The position numbers and the translations under genes were made by a program. The notes below the pieces were generated by a model. The model made no database searches and had not been told where the DNA came from. It saw only the letters and a program-made list of their open reading frames with translations. A stretch of 64,000 nucleotides of DNA from Buxus sempervirens (taxonomy: Eukaryota; Streptophyta; Magnoliopsida; Buxales; Buxaceae): assembly GCA_947561395.2 (NCBI GenBank), contig OX387186.1, forward strand, positions 48,999,220-49,063,219, given 5' to 3'. Positions 56,356 through 64,000 of this stretch are shown here, piece after piece (position 1 is the first letter of the stretch; every line of letters begins with the position of its first letter).

Positions 56356-57204
56356 CTATTTTGAGCATTGTGCACAGTCGGCTTCCTCCCCTTTGGCTTC
56401 ACGTTTTTTCCATGAAGTTTGTGGCCAACTGGAAAGCCATGTAAGTAGTCTCCTTGAGGTATTGTTTTCCTGTGCCGTGGAAAGACAAGATGGTGGAACT
56501 ACTTGTCCCATAAGCTGCATTGCATGATGATTATTACCAATATCACGTTGAGAAGCCACATCAACTTGTCTTTCTTGTTGAAGAATCAAGGCATGGGTCT
56601 TCCGTGTATCCGGAAGTTGACTCATCATTAGAATCGACCCTCGAACAGTAGCATAGGATTCATTCAATCCCATAAGAAACTGCATCACTCTTTCCTTCTC
56701 TTCTTGTTCGGCAAGATTCTTCAATCCTCCATAGCTGCAAGTCAATGGTTCACGATATGAGGACAACTCATCCCATAATGCCTTCATCTTGGTGTAATAG
56801 GTGGAGATAGATTGCTGTCCCTATCGATGTTCGACAATTTCTTGTCAAATCTGATAAATCCTGGAATCGTTTCCTTGCGAGAACCTCTCTTTGAGGTCAT
56901 TCCAAACCTCGGCTGCCGTTTCAGCATAGATCACACTCTTGGCTATGTCTGGGTGGATCCAGTTTAAGAGCCATGATAATACCATGTCATTGCATCGCTG
57001 CCAGACAGGAAACTTTGGGTCTGTGGATGCAGGTGTTTTAATGGTTCCATTAATGAAACCGATCTTGTTCTTCGCGCTGAGGCTGATGCGCATAGCACAA
57101 CTCCATTGACCGTAGTTGCATCCTTCGAGTGGTTTGGAAACCAAGACGATACCTGGATGATCGGAGTGATGTAGAACAAGTGGATCTGAAATGTCGATTG
57201 ACAC
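56356..57204 (-). pseudogene. Copia gag, interrupted
   Basis: Blocks 57204-56845 and 56787-56356 share a frame and encode a copia gag (LEGCNYGQWSCAMRISLSAK, EVWNDLKERFSQGN, QFLMGLNESYATVRGSILMM). A frameshift separates gag from the protease frame, and no intact CCHC zinc knuckle is visible where it would be expected (about 56400-56520). Confidence 0.8.
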
Positions 57205-57223
57205 TTCTGTAGTTTTGATACCA

Positions 57224-57311
57224 TGTAGAAAGCCGTTCCTACTAAAAGCTCAAGCTGATAGTAGAGGTGAACTTTATGTATTTAATATATTCCTTAACAC
57301 TCCCCCTCACG
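57224..57311 (-). repeat. Second small PPT-LTR-PBS cassette inside the copia leader
   Basis: On the minus strand a gtgagggggag purine tract (about 57300-57310) precedes a 76-bp TG...CA segment (57299-57224, starting TGTTAAGGAATATATTAAAT), which is followed at once by TGGTATCA (57223-57216), the canonical copia primer-binding site. This looks like a small LTR lying between the element's own leader and gag. Confidence 0.6.
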
Positions 57312-57431
57312 TGTGGGCCGGACTCAAACCCATTTTTAGGGGACCCATTTTAGGGAGGCCCTACACGTGGAATATTATTTTTTTTAATGGGTGGAGTGGA
57401 GGTTTGAACCCAGGACCTGGCGTTTGCGTAA

Positions 57432-57444
57432 GGCTTTGATACTA
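57432..57444 (-). other. Primer-binding-site-like sequence next to the copia 5' LTR
   Basis: The minus strand reads tagtatcaaagcc directly after the 5' LTR, a decayed form of the tRNA-iMet complementary tggtatcagagc. Confidence 0.6.
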
Positions 57445-57710
57445 TGTTAAAATGAAGAGAAGTGGAAGAAGAAAACGAGAAAGAATATTTTCTGTGTATT
57501 TCTTTGTACAGTATACATGTGATTTTATACAAATAAAGAATGTGTAAACTAAGCAACTGTAACCAATCCTTGCTAATTACTCCATTTATTATTCCATTGA
57601 TTCCTACAATCACTCCTTAACGTTATGGCAGTTTCAGTCTTATGGCAATTTCAGTCTTATGGAAAGGTTTGATCCAATAAGGGAAACCGTTGAATTGCTT
57701 TCCTTTAATA
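57445..57710 (-). repeat. Copia 5' LTR
   Basis: 266 bp, nearly identical to 52700-52948 apart from a 17-bp tandem duplication and a few substitutions, implying fairly recent insertion. Confidence 0.85.
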
Positions 57711-58290
57711 GATACCCCTTGGCTCCTTTTGGGCGATTTTAATGCCATGTTACATGATGAGGATAAAAGGGGCGGCCTTCCCATCAAGGGAAGGCAGAAG
57801 GAGAATTTCAGAGAGCTGATTGAAGAGTGCGAACTGTCTGAAATCCAGATGAAGGGGCCTAAATATACATGGTGCAATGGTCAACAAGGCCATTGAAGAA
57901 TTTCTGAAAAAATTGATAGAGTGTTTGGTTCCATTGATTTATTTAACCTGTTTCCTCACCCAATTGTTTATTCATAGGCAATCATTGCATCGGACCACTG
58001 CCCTTTGGTGGTGGACCTACTGTTTGAGAACAAAGGACGCTAAAGGCCATTCCGGTTTGAGGCATTCTGGAAGCAAGAGCCCACCTGTTACAGCACTATA
58101 TCGGAGTCCTGGAATAGAAATGCAAACTTGATCGGGGAGAGAAAGGAATCTGAGATCAAAGTTGGTGGAGCTAGCCCGAGACCTTGGGCAATGGAATAAA
58201 ACTGTGGTAGGGGATATCATCACTCGGAAAAAGGAATTGTACCAACAAATTCAGAATATACAAGTAGAAACGTGTGAGTATCCTGATGAA
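57711..58290 (+). pseudogene. LINE endonuclease, C-terminal part
   Basis: The first codons read PWLLLGDFNAML, the conserved GDFN endonuclease motif, followed by KGPKYTWCNGQ and, in another frame, ASDHCPLVVDL (SDH catalytic motif). Stops and shifts interrupt the frame. Confidence 0.8.
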
Positions 58291-58302
58291 GCATTATACT
58301 AA

Positions 58303-59885
58303 GTGGAAAGAGAGTTGCAAGTGAAATATGCGAGGATTCTCCATCAAGAAGAAACCATTTGGTTTCAAAAGTGGCGCATCTCTTGGTTGAAGTTTGGCGA
58401 TGGGAACACTAGGTTCTTCCACCACTCTACAAAGTTTAAGCGCCAAAGAAATTTCATTCGATCATTGAAGAATGCGGACAACATAGAGATTTCTCAGAGA
58501 GCGGAGTTGGAAAGATATGTGGAATCTCATTTCAAACAAGCATACGCCCAAGCTCAGAAATGGGGTGACATTGATCTCCCGGGTTTGATTCACCAACGTA
58601 TCTCTGAGGTCCAGAATGATTCCCTGACCCGTATTCCACTGCCTATGGAAATTTGGTCAACGGTGTAGGAAATGGGACCTTATAAATGCCTAGGTTCGGA
58701 TGGATTTCAAGGCTTTTTTTATCAGTCGTTCTGGGCAATTGTGGGTGATGGGGTCATTGAGACTGTGCAGAATTTTTTCCTGGAGCAGATCATGCTGGCA
58801 GAATTGAATCACACTTTTATATCTTCAATCCCAAAAATTAATCATCCTCGGAGGATTCAGGATTTTTGCCCAATCAGCTTATGCAATTTTTTGTACAAGG
58901 TCATATCAAAAATTTTGGTGAACCGACTGAGACCGTTACTTGCTGATTTAATAGCTCCAGTGCAAGCGGCCTTCGTTCCTGGTAGGGTGATTAGAGACAA
59001 CATATTGATCCATCACGAGATAATTCATGCCTTTGGAAGGAAGAAGAAAGCTCAATCTAAGTCCAAGTCCACCCGCGTGATGGATAAAGGTATGTTTGCT
59101 CTAAAAATTGACCTTTTCAAAGCCTATGATCGTATGAGTTGGAAGTTTCTAGAGAAAGTCTTGTGTTCCTATGGTTTTAATGGTAATGTGGTAAGTTTAA
59201 TTATGAATTGCGTAAAGTCTGTTTCCTTCAGTATTCTATTGAATGGGGGTGTTGTGGGGCATTTTGATGCCAAAAGAGGTTTGCGTCAGGGGGATCCTTT
59301 ATCCCCCTACTTATTCATCATGTGTCAACAAGTGCTTTCATGTGCAATTAATAGGACAGAAATTGATGGTAGATATTCTGGTGTTCATCTGAGACCTCGA
59401 GGTATGCAAATTTCCCATCTCATGTTTGCTGATGATGTTAACTTGTATGGTTATACATCAGAGAGGGAGGCTCACACTTTGCAAGAGTGCTATACAGGTA
59501 CTGCGTGGAGTCGGGACAAGAAATAAATGGAAGCAAATTTGCTATTCAATTCAACAAGAACACATCCGGGCTGAGACGTGCTCAAATAAGGAGAATTTTT
59601 TATGTTACTAGATCTCAAAGGATTAGAACATACCTGGGAACGCCAATGGTGGGGAGAAAGATAAAGGCTAAAGAATGTGAAGATCTCTTGGTGAAGATTA
59701 AATCCCGTTTAGCGGGTTGGAAGGCACTTACTCTCTTTCAAATGGGTAGACTTAAGATCATTCAAGTGGTTCTAAGTGCCCAGCTCATTCATTACATGAA
59801 CTGCTTCAGTTTGCTGAGGAAAATTAACAACGAGATTGATCAACTGGCGAGACAATTTTTTTGGAGAAGAAATGGCCACCAGTAA
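58303..59885 (+). pseudogene. LINE reverse transcriptase
   Basis: Blocks 58303-58668 and 58672-59526 are in one frame separated by a TAG; they carry FGDGNTRFFH, PISLCNFLYKVISKIL, QAAFVPGR, ALKIDLFKAYDR, RGLRQGDPLSPYLF and the catalytic FADD in HLMFADDVNLYG. A frameshift near 59500 moves into the block at 59487-59885 (YLGTPMVGRK, RLAGWKALTLFQMGR), the thumb region. Confidence 0.9.
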
Positions 59886-60201
59886 AGTCTCCATACGTTG
59901 TGTTGGGAAAAGATAACAAGCCCTTGGAGGATCGGTGGACTGAACGTAAAGAGATCCCACGATATGAACAAGGCTTTGATGTTGAAAGGGGCTTGACAAC
60001 TCTCAAATGACCACAATAGTTATTGGGGGTAAGATCATGAAGAATACTTATTTCCCTTCATCTGACTTCATGTCTACTCCCTGCAGGACAAACCAGTCAT
60101 GTGCCTGGAAACAAATGCACGCTTTGAAGCCGTGGGTAAGGAGGGGAAGTGCGTGGACAATTGCAAATGGGTGAGAGGTACACATATCATAAGACATCTG
60201 G

Positions 60202-61422
60202 GTGCATACACTCTCAACCACTGCCGCGGTACAAAAAAATCAAGACATCTTTAATCTATCAACCGTGAGTCAGCTGATTGACAGGAAAATAGGTGAATGG
60301 GACCAGAGCGTGTTGAGTACTTTTTGGGAGCCTCCAATGGTAAGGAAAATTCAACAGACATGTATAGATGCATCCGGTGATAGGGACTGTAAATTTTGGG
60401 CTTCCACAGCATTAGGTAAGTATTCGGTTGCTTCGGCTTACCGCCTATTACTTGGTTTTCCAAACATTGATAATGAAAGGATCTGGTTAAAAATTTGGCA
60501 TCTGTTCTGCCCAAATAAGATTGAATTGTTCATGTGGAAGTGCCTATCCAAAGGCATTCCTACTGCCGATTTACTTAATTCTAGAATTGGTGGATTCGAT
60601 GCACGGTGCCTCTTGTGTCAAGTATCAGGCAAAAGTTTGGAACATTTACTGCTTTATTGCCCGTTCTCTAGGGCACTTTGGATGAAAGAAATGGGCAGGT
60701 CAACTCTGTCTTGTGGCCCCCAGGATTCCTTCTTACTTTGGTTTGCCAATCTCATGAACCTTCTACCCCCTGCTAATTCTTCTCATTTCTTTAACAAAAG
60801 ATTGTTCCTCTCACAGGTAGCAAACTTCGTTTGGGTGGTATGGAAGGCAAGGAATGAAGCTATGTTCAAACAATCCTATCTGATAGTTGAGGGGGCCGGA
60901 GGCCATCTGAGGAAACTTCAAAGCGACTATGAGTTGCTCTATAAAGAGGCATCCCCCGAGTGTGAAGGAAGGAGAATCGTACAAGTTGTATGGAAGAAAC
61001 CAGAAGGAGATTTTGTGAAGATCAATTTTGACGGAGCGTTCCACCAAACTTATCAAACATCAGCAGTGGGCAGTATAGCTCGAGATATGGAGGGCAGGTT
61101 CTTGGTAGCTGTTGCATCATCGGTGGAGGCTTCCTCCAGCTTACAGGCAGAAGCTTTGGCCTTGTTTGAGGCGTCAAAATTGGCAGTAGCTCTTGGGCTT
61201 AAGTGGGTAATATTCGAAGGTGATTCACAGGTCCTGATTAACATGGTTGCATCTTCTTCTCATTCCATTCCTTGGAAGATTAGACCCATAGTTTCAAACA
61301 TTAGGTCAGTGTTGAATCTATTCCAAGAGGTCAAATTTGTTCATGTCTTTAGAGAGGGGAATCATCCGGCAGATCGGCTTGCAAATTTCGCTATAGAAAA
61401 ATACTCTTGTCTGTGGTACTAG
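60202..61422 (+). pseudogene. LINE zf-RVT and RNase H domains
   Basis: An open 406-codon block. zf-RVT: KIELFMWKCLSKGIPTADLL and CLLCQVSGKSLEHLLLYCPF. RNase H: VKINFDGAFH, LQAEALALFEASKLA, VIFEGDSQVLINM and HPADRLANFA near the C terminus. This type of C-terminal RNase H is typical of one clade of plant L1 elements. Confidence 0.88.
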
Positions 61423-61543
61423 TCGCCTCCCTCTTTCCTCTCAATTCTGCTATTTGATGAGGTTAGGGGAGTCTCTCATGTATGTTCTGTTTGTTAATGA
61501 AATGGCTCTATGTTTACCAAAAAAAAAAGTAACTAGGGTCCAA

Positions 61544-62452
61544 GGCAAAACACTTTAAAACTATCCTCCAAAGCATTTACTGATGCCAGACAAAATAGAG
61601 ATTATTCTGCCAGTTACTTTGAACAAATAATTAACAGGGAAGAACACAAGCAGTTTGCCCAAAAAACACAGAGAAATCGTCTATGAGATTCAACTAATTC
61701 TTATTTAATCAAGTCTTCCTAAAATCAGTCCACAAGCTGGACTTTATAGCCAAAAATCGTCTATATTGGAAAGTTACTAAAAACGGCAAAACCCCCTAAA
61801 GCATGCCTAAAAAAAATATAGAATAAAATAAGCAACTTATGAAAAATCTGGCCCAAATCGGGTTTAAGATCACTTTCTAATTGACAAACGAAATATTACT
61901 AGAAATAGCAACAAATAACTAAGAATAGTGATTCGGAGGGGAAAACAGCGAAATTTGAGGTTGAAAAAGATGCATATCGACTTCAGTCATGTCCCACGAC
62001 ATGCGCACTGGAAATATCTTTCTGAATTGGGGTCATATGTGCGATTCCGATAACCGTAGCCAAAGTTATGACCAAAATACTAAAACACACTCAAAACTGT
62101 CCCAATTAGAAAGATATCACTATCACTTCCTGCCTTTACGATGATCTGCCAACTCATGGTATTTCAGCGCCATCAATGTGCAATCTGACAGATCGGCATC
62201 ATCTGTCTCGGATCCCCCTGCATCATACCTAATAAGAATAAACTAAGCCCTTTAATGATTTTAATCCTTCTAAAAAAAATCACATAAAATCCAATAAATA
62301 CAAAAAATTTACCACAATCAATAGAAAGTTAATAAAATTGGATTATGAGTAGTATTGCATCCAAAACATGCGCATAAGATAATTCACAAAAATTGGAAGA
62401 AAACTTCACACTTAATTCAATGCACCAAATTTGAAGAATTTGGGATGTTACA
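61544..62452. repeat. LTR-type repeat remnant next to the LINE
   Basis: Non-coding sequence ending gggatgttaca at 62452; its reverse complement TGTAACATCCC is a frequent plant LTR start, suggesting a minus-strand LTR with unknown other end. No genes seen. Confidence 0.35.
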
Positions 62453-62600
62453 CAACGAGTTGATGGGTTCAGTTTGGGTTGACCCATTTTCCTGACGGGT
62501 TGGGTAAACCTCAACCCAAGTAATACATGGGTCAACCCGAACCCATTTATTCAGGGTTGGGTTCAGGCGGGTTGATGGGTTTCTTAAAAATTTCTTAGCT
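62453..62600. repeat. gggttgacccat-rich repeat segment
   Basis: Dense in gggttgNNNNaacccaa motifs on both strands, resembling hAT subterminal regions. No TIR or target duplication found. Confidence 0.3.
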
Positions 62601-63558
62601 CTATTGAAAATCAACCAGGCTTGGGCTTCGATAAGCCCTAAGTGCTTAAGTGCCTTGTTAAGCCCAACCCAGCTTATAACCTAATCCCATGTATGGTATG
62701 TGTTTCATTCAAGATGAAATCCTTTGGGCTTATCAAAGCATGCCACATGACCTATTAGCGGTGGATCAAAAAAGAAAAACACAACATTTACAATAAGTGA
62801 AAAATGCTGATAGTAGGATGCTCCAAATATGGTAAAGTCGAGTTGACAAGCCTTGAAATTTTCTCTTGCATTGTTTCTTGTTAAAAGAGATGTTGACACA
62901 TGGAGTAGCTAATGATTGGTGTTTTTTCAAGTAGACCTCATGTAAAACACTAATAAGAAAAAGTTAACTCTTGGATGCTTTACGTGACAGTATCTCATTT
63001 AAAGTACAACCACCACTCAAGAAAAAAAAGTACTGAGGATGACATCCATGTTTTAAGTCTTGTATGTTGCTCCCATTCCTACCTTCATCCTCGCATTAGA
63101 TTTTCATGTGGTTGCATTTTGGAATTTTAGATATTGTGGAACTGTTTAAAAAGATAAGATTCTTTCACGCACAGTGTTTATACATTGGTAAATGGAAAAA
63201 GCAAAAAAGATTTCTGTGGGACTCAAAATTTAAGAAAATACCAGATACCGAAGGTCGGAAGAAACTGCGTCGTGAGATTACCCTGTTTTGGCCCTTTCGA
63301 TGAAGATGGGTGCATAGACCAAGTACACAAGATACCGCAAACGGAAACGTCGGAACTGATTTGGAGAACGGAGACGCCGCCAAACTTTTCACGAGTTAAA
63401 GTGGCGTCAGTGTGAGTTGTCGCTATTCGGGAGTAGTGGGAAGTGAGAATAGGCAAACAAAACCCCTTGAGCGTTTCAAATTCGGAGGCGACACGTTCAG
63501 GCTCCAAGTCTGCGAACTCTGCTACTGGTTAGGTTGGAGACGAGAATCTGCCATTACG
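62601..63558. promoter_or_regulatory. Intergenic region and promoter of the right-end gene
   Basis: No coding region supported. The last ~300 bp becomes GC-richer (gagacgccgccaaac near 63370), consistent with promoter and 5' UTR of the gene starting at 63559. Confidence 0.35.
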
Positions 63559-63654
63559 ATGTCCCTTACCCGCATGGCCTTCCGCATCTGCAGGCTCCTC
63601 CCTCGCCCCTCCCACGCTGCTTCCATGCATCGCATGCATCTCTTCTCTCGCCAG
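63559..63654 (+). CDS. Exon 1 of a gene with a probable mitochondrial presequence, partial
   Basis: ATG 63559 to a CAG/gtgccc donor gives 32 residues: Arg-rich, no acidic residues, with Ser/His/Met (MAFRICRLLPRPSHAAS), typical of mitochondrial targeting peptides in plants. The mature protein lies beyond the right edge, so the gene cannot be identified. An upstream in-frame ATG at 63412 exists but that stretch looks like 5' UTR. Confidence 0.55.
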
Positions 63655-64000
63655 GTGCCCTTACCCCTTCTTCTCTCTCTCCCCTTCTATATATGTCTCT
63701 TCGTCCCAGTCTCTCTCTCTCTCTCTCAGGCACTCACACAAACGCATAGTAGCAGTCACGATAATGTAATCCATCTCTAGTTAGGGTCTCTTCTTGTAGA
63801 TTTCCATCCTTTGAATGCCCATTTGCATGTTTATTGATTGTTGTTGAATTGGCGTGTTGAGGATGGTAGTGTGAAATTTCCAAATAATTAGTTTTTGTTT
63901 TGATCAGACGTTTCGATTCATTGAGTATGTGTATTGATTGTTGTTGAATTGGCATGTTGACGATTAGAGTTTGAAATTTTCAAATGATTTGTTTTTCTCG
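63655..64000 (+). other. Intron 1 (partial) with a 100-bp duplication
   Basis: A ctctctctctct microsatellite lies at about 63710-63727. tattgattgttgttgaattg occurs at 63832 and 63932, exactly 100 bp apart, with similar following sequence. Confidence 0.55.

Larger units (their letters stand above)
52700..57710 (-). mobile_element. Ty1/copia retrotransposon, 5 kb, 5-bp target duplication gatac
   Basis: LTRs at 52700-52948 (249 bp) and 57445-57710 (266 bp) are nearly identical; the longer one has a 17-bp duplication of gcaNtttcagtcttatg. The target repeat gatac lies at 52695-52699 and 57711-57715. Read on the minus strand the order is LTR, primer-binding-like tagtatcaaagcc, leader, gag, protease, integrase, RT, RNase H, polypurine tract (cttgagggggag), LTR. 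This is copia domain order. Nonsense mutations and one frameshift make it non-autonomous despite similar LTRs. Confidence 0.9.
52391..61530 (+). mobile_element. 5'-truncated L1-like LINE, split by a copia element
   Basis: The body begins inside the endonuclease domain and ends in an A-rich tail (accaaaaaaaaaagt). The 13-bp repeat aactagggtccaa flanks it (52378-52390 and 61531-61543), a typical LINE target duplication. Domains occur in the order endonuclease, reverse transcriptase, zf-RVT, RNase H, all broken by stops and shifts. ORF1 is missing. Excluding the copia insertion the body is about 4.1 kb. Confidence 0.85.

Overview
The window reads as nuclear DNA of a flowering plant. It is AT-rich, with intron-containing genes whose products match known plant families: a chloroplast RNA-editing PPR-DYW protein, an ALA-interacting P4-ATPase subunit, a MOSC/mARC-type protein and a plastid ribosomal protein copy. 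It also holds plant-type transposons (Tat-like Ty3/gypsy, Ty1/copia, L1-like LINE, hAT, Helitron and Mutator-like MITEs). The species cannot be named; low coding GC argues against a grass.

Left end to 12 kb: the first exon of a minus-strand MOSC-domain gene starts at 1611 and runs off the left edge. From about 3.2 to 9.9 kb lies a nest of DNA transposons. A degenerate minisatellite of ~22-25 bp units flips orientation near 4.89 kb and is bounded by inverted ~55-bp motifs, like a foldback element. It has been split by a Helitron (3758-4503), a 547-bp hAT MITE (5010-5556) and a 3570-bp hAT element (6230-9799). The large hAT carries a plastid bL28 gene copy that lacks its central exon, plus other exon-like pieces. 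A second Helitron and a hairpin MITE lie just upstream of the next gene.

12-15 kb: an intronless 896-aa PPR-DYW gene on the plus strand matches the Arabidopsis OTP84 (At3g57430) type.

16.7-39.9 kb: one plus-strand gene for an RlmI-like PUA plus SAM-methyltransferase protein (437 aa) can be assembled from eight exons with consistent phases. Its third intron is about 13.75 kb because a long solo-LTR-like repeat (22271-33116) contains an internally deleted Tat-type Ty3/gypsy element (23788-31502). Intron 7 uses a GC-AG splice pair and holds a pure 57-C run.

40.1-43.0 kb: a complete eight-exon ALIS/CDC50 gene (348 aa) lies on the minus strand, tail to tail with the methyltransferase gene (246 bp between stop codons). 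Related terminal-inverted-repeat MITEs lie beyond its promoter.

44-62.5 kb: repeats dominate. There is a solo LTR with a perfect 5-bp target duplication (47311-50555). A 5'-truncated LINE (52391-61530) has 13-bp target duplications and is itself split by a Ty1/copia element (52700-57710). The copia leader contains a second small PPT-LTR-PBS cassette.

63.5 kb to the end: the first exon of a further plus-strand gene, probably encoding a mitochondrial presequence, starts at 63559 and runs off the right edge.

The resident genes look like independent housekeeping or organelle-related loci, not a pathway cluster. The unusual content is in the transposon structures.
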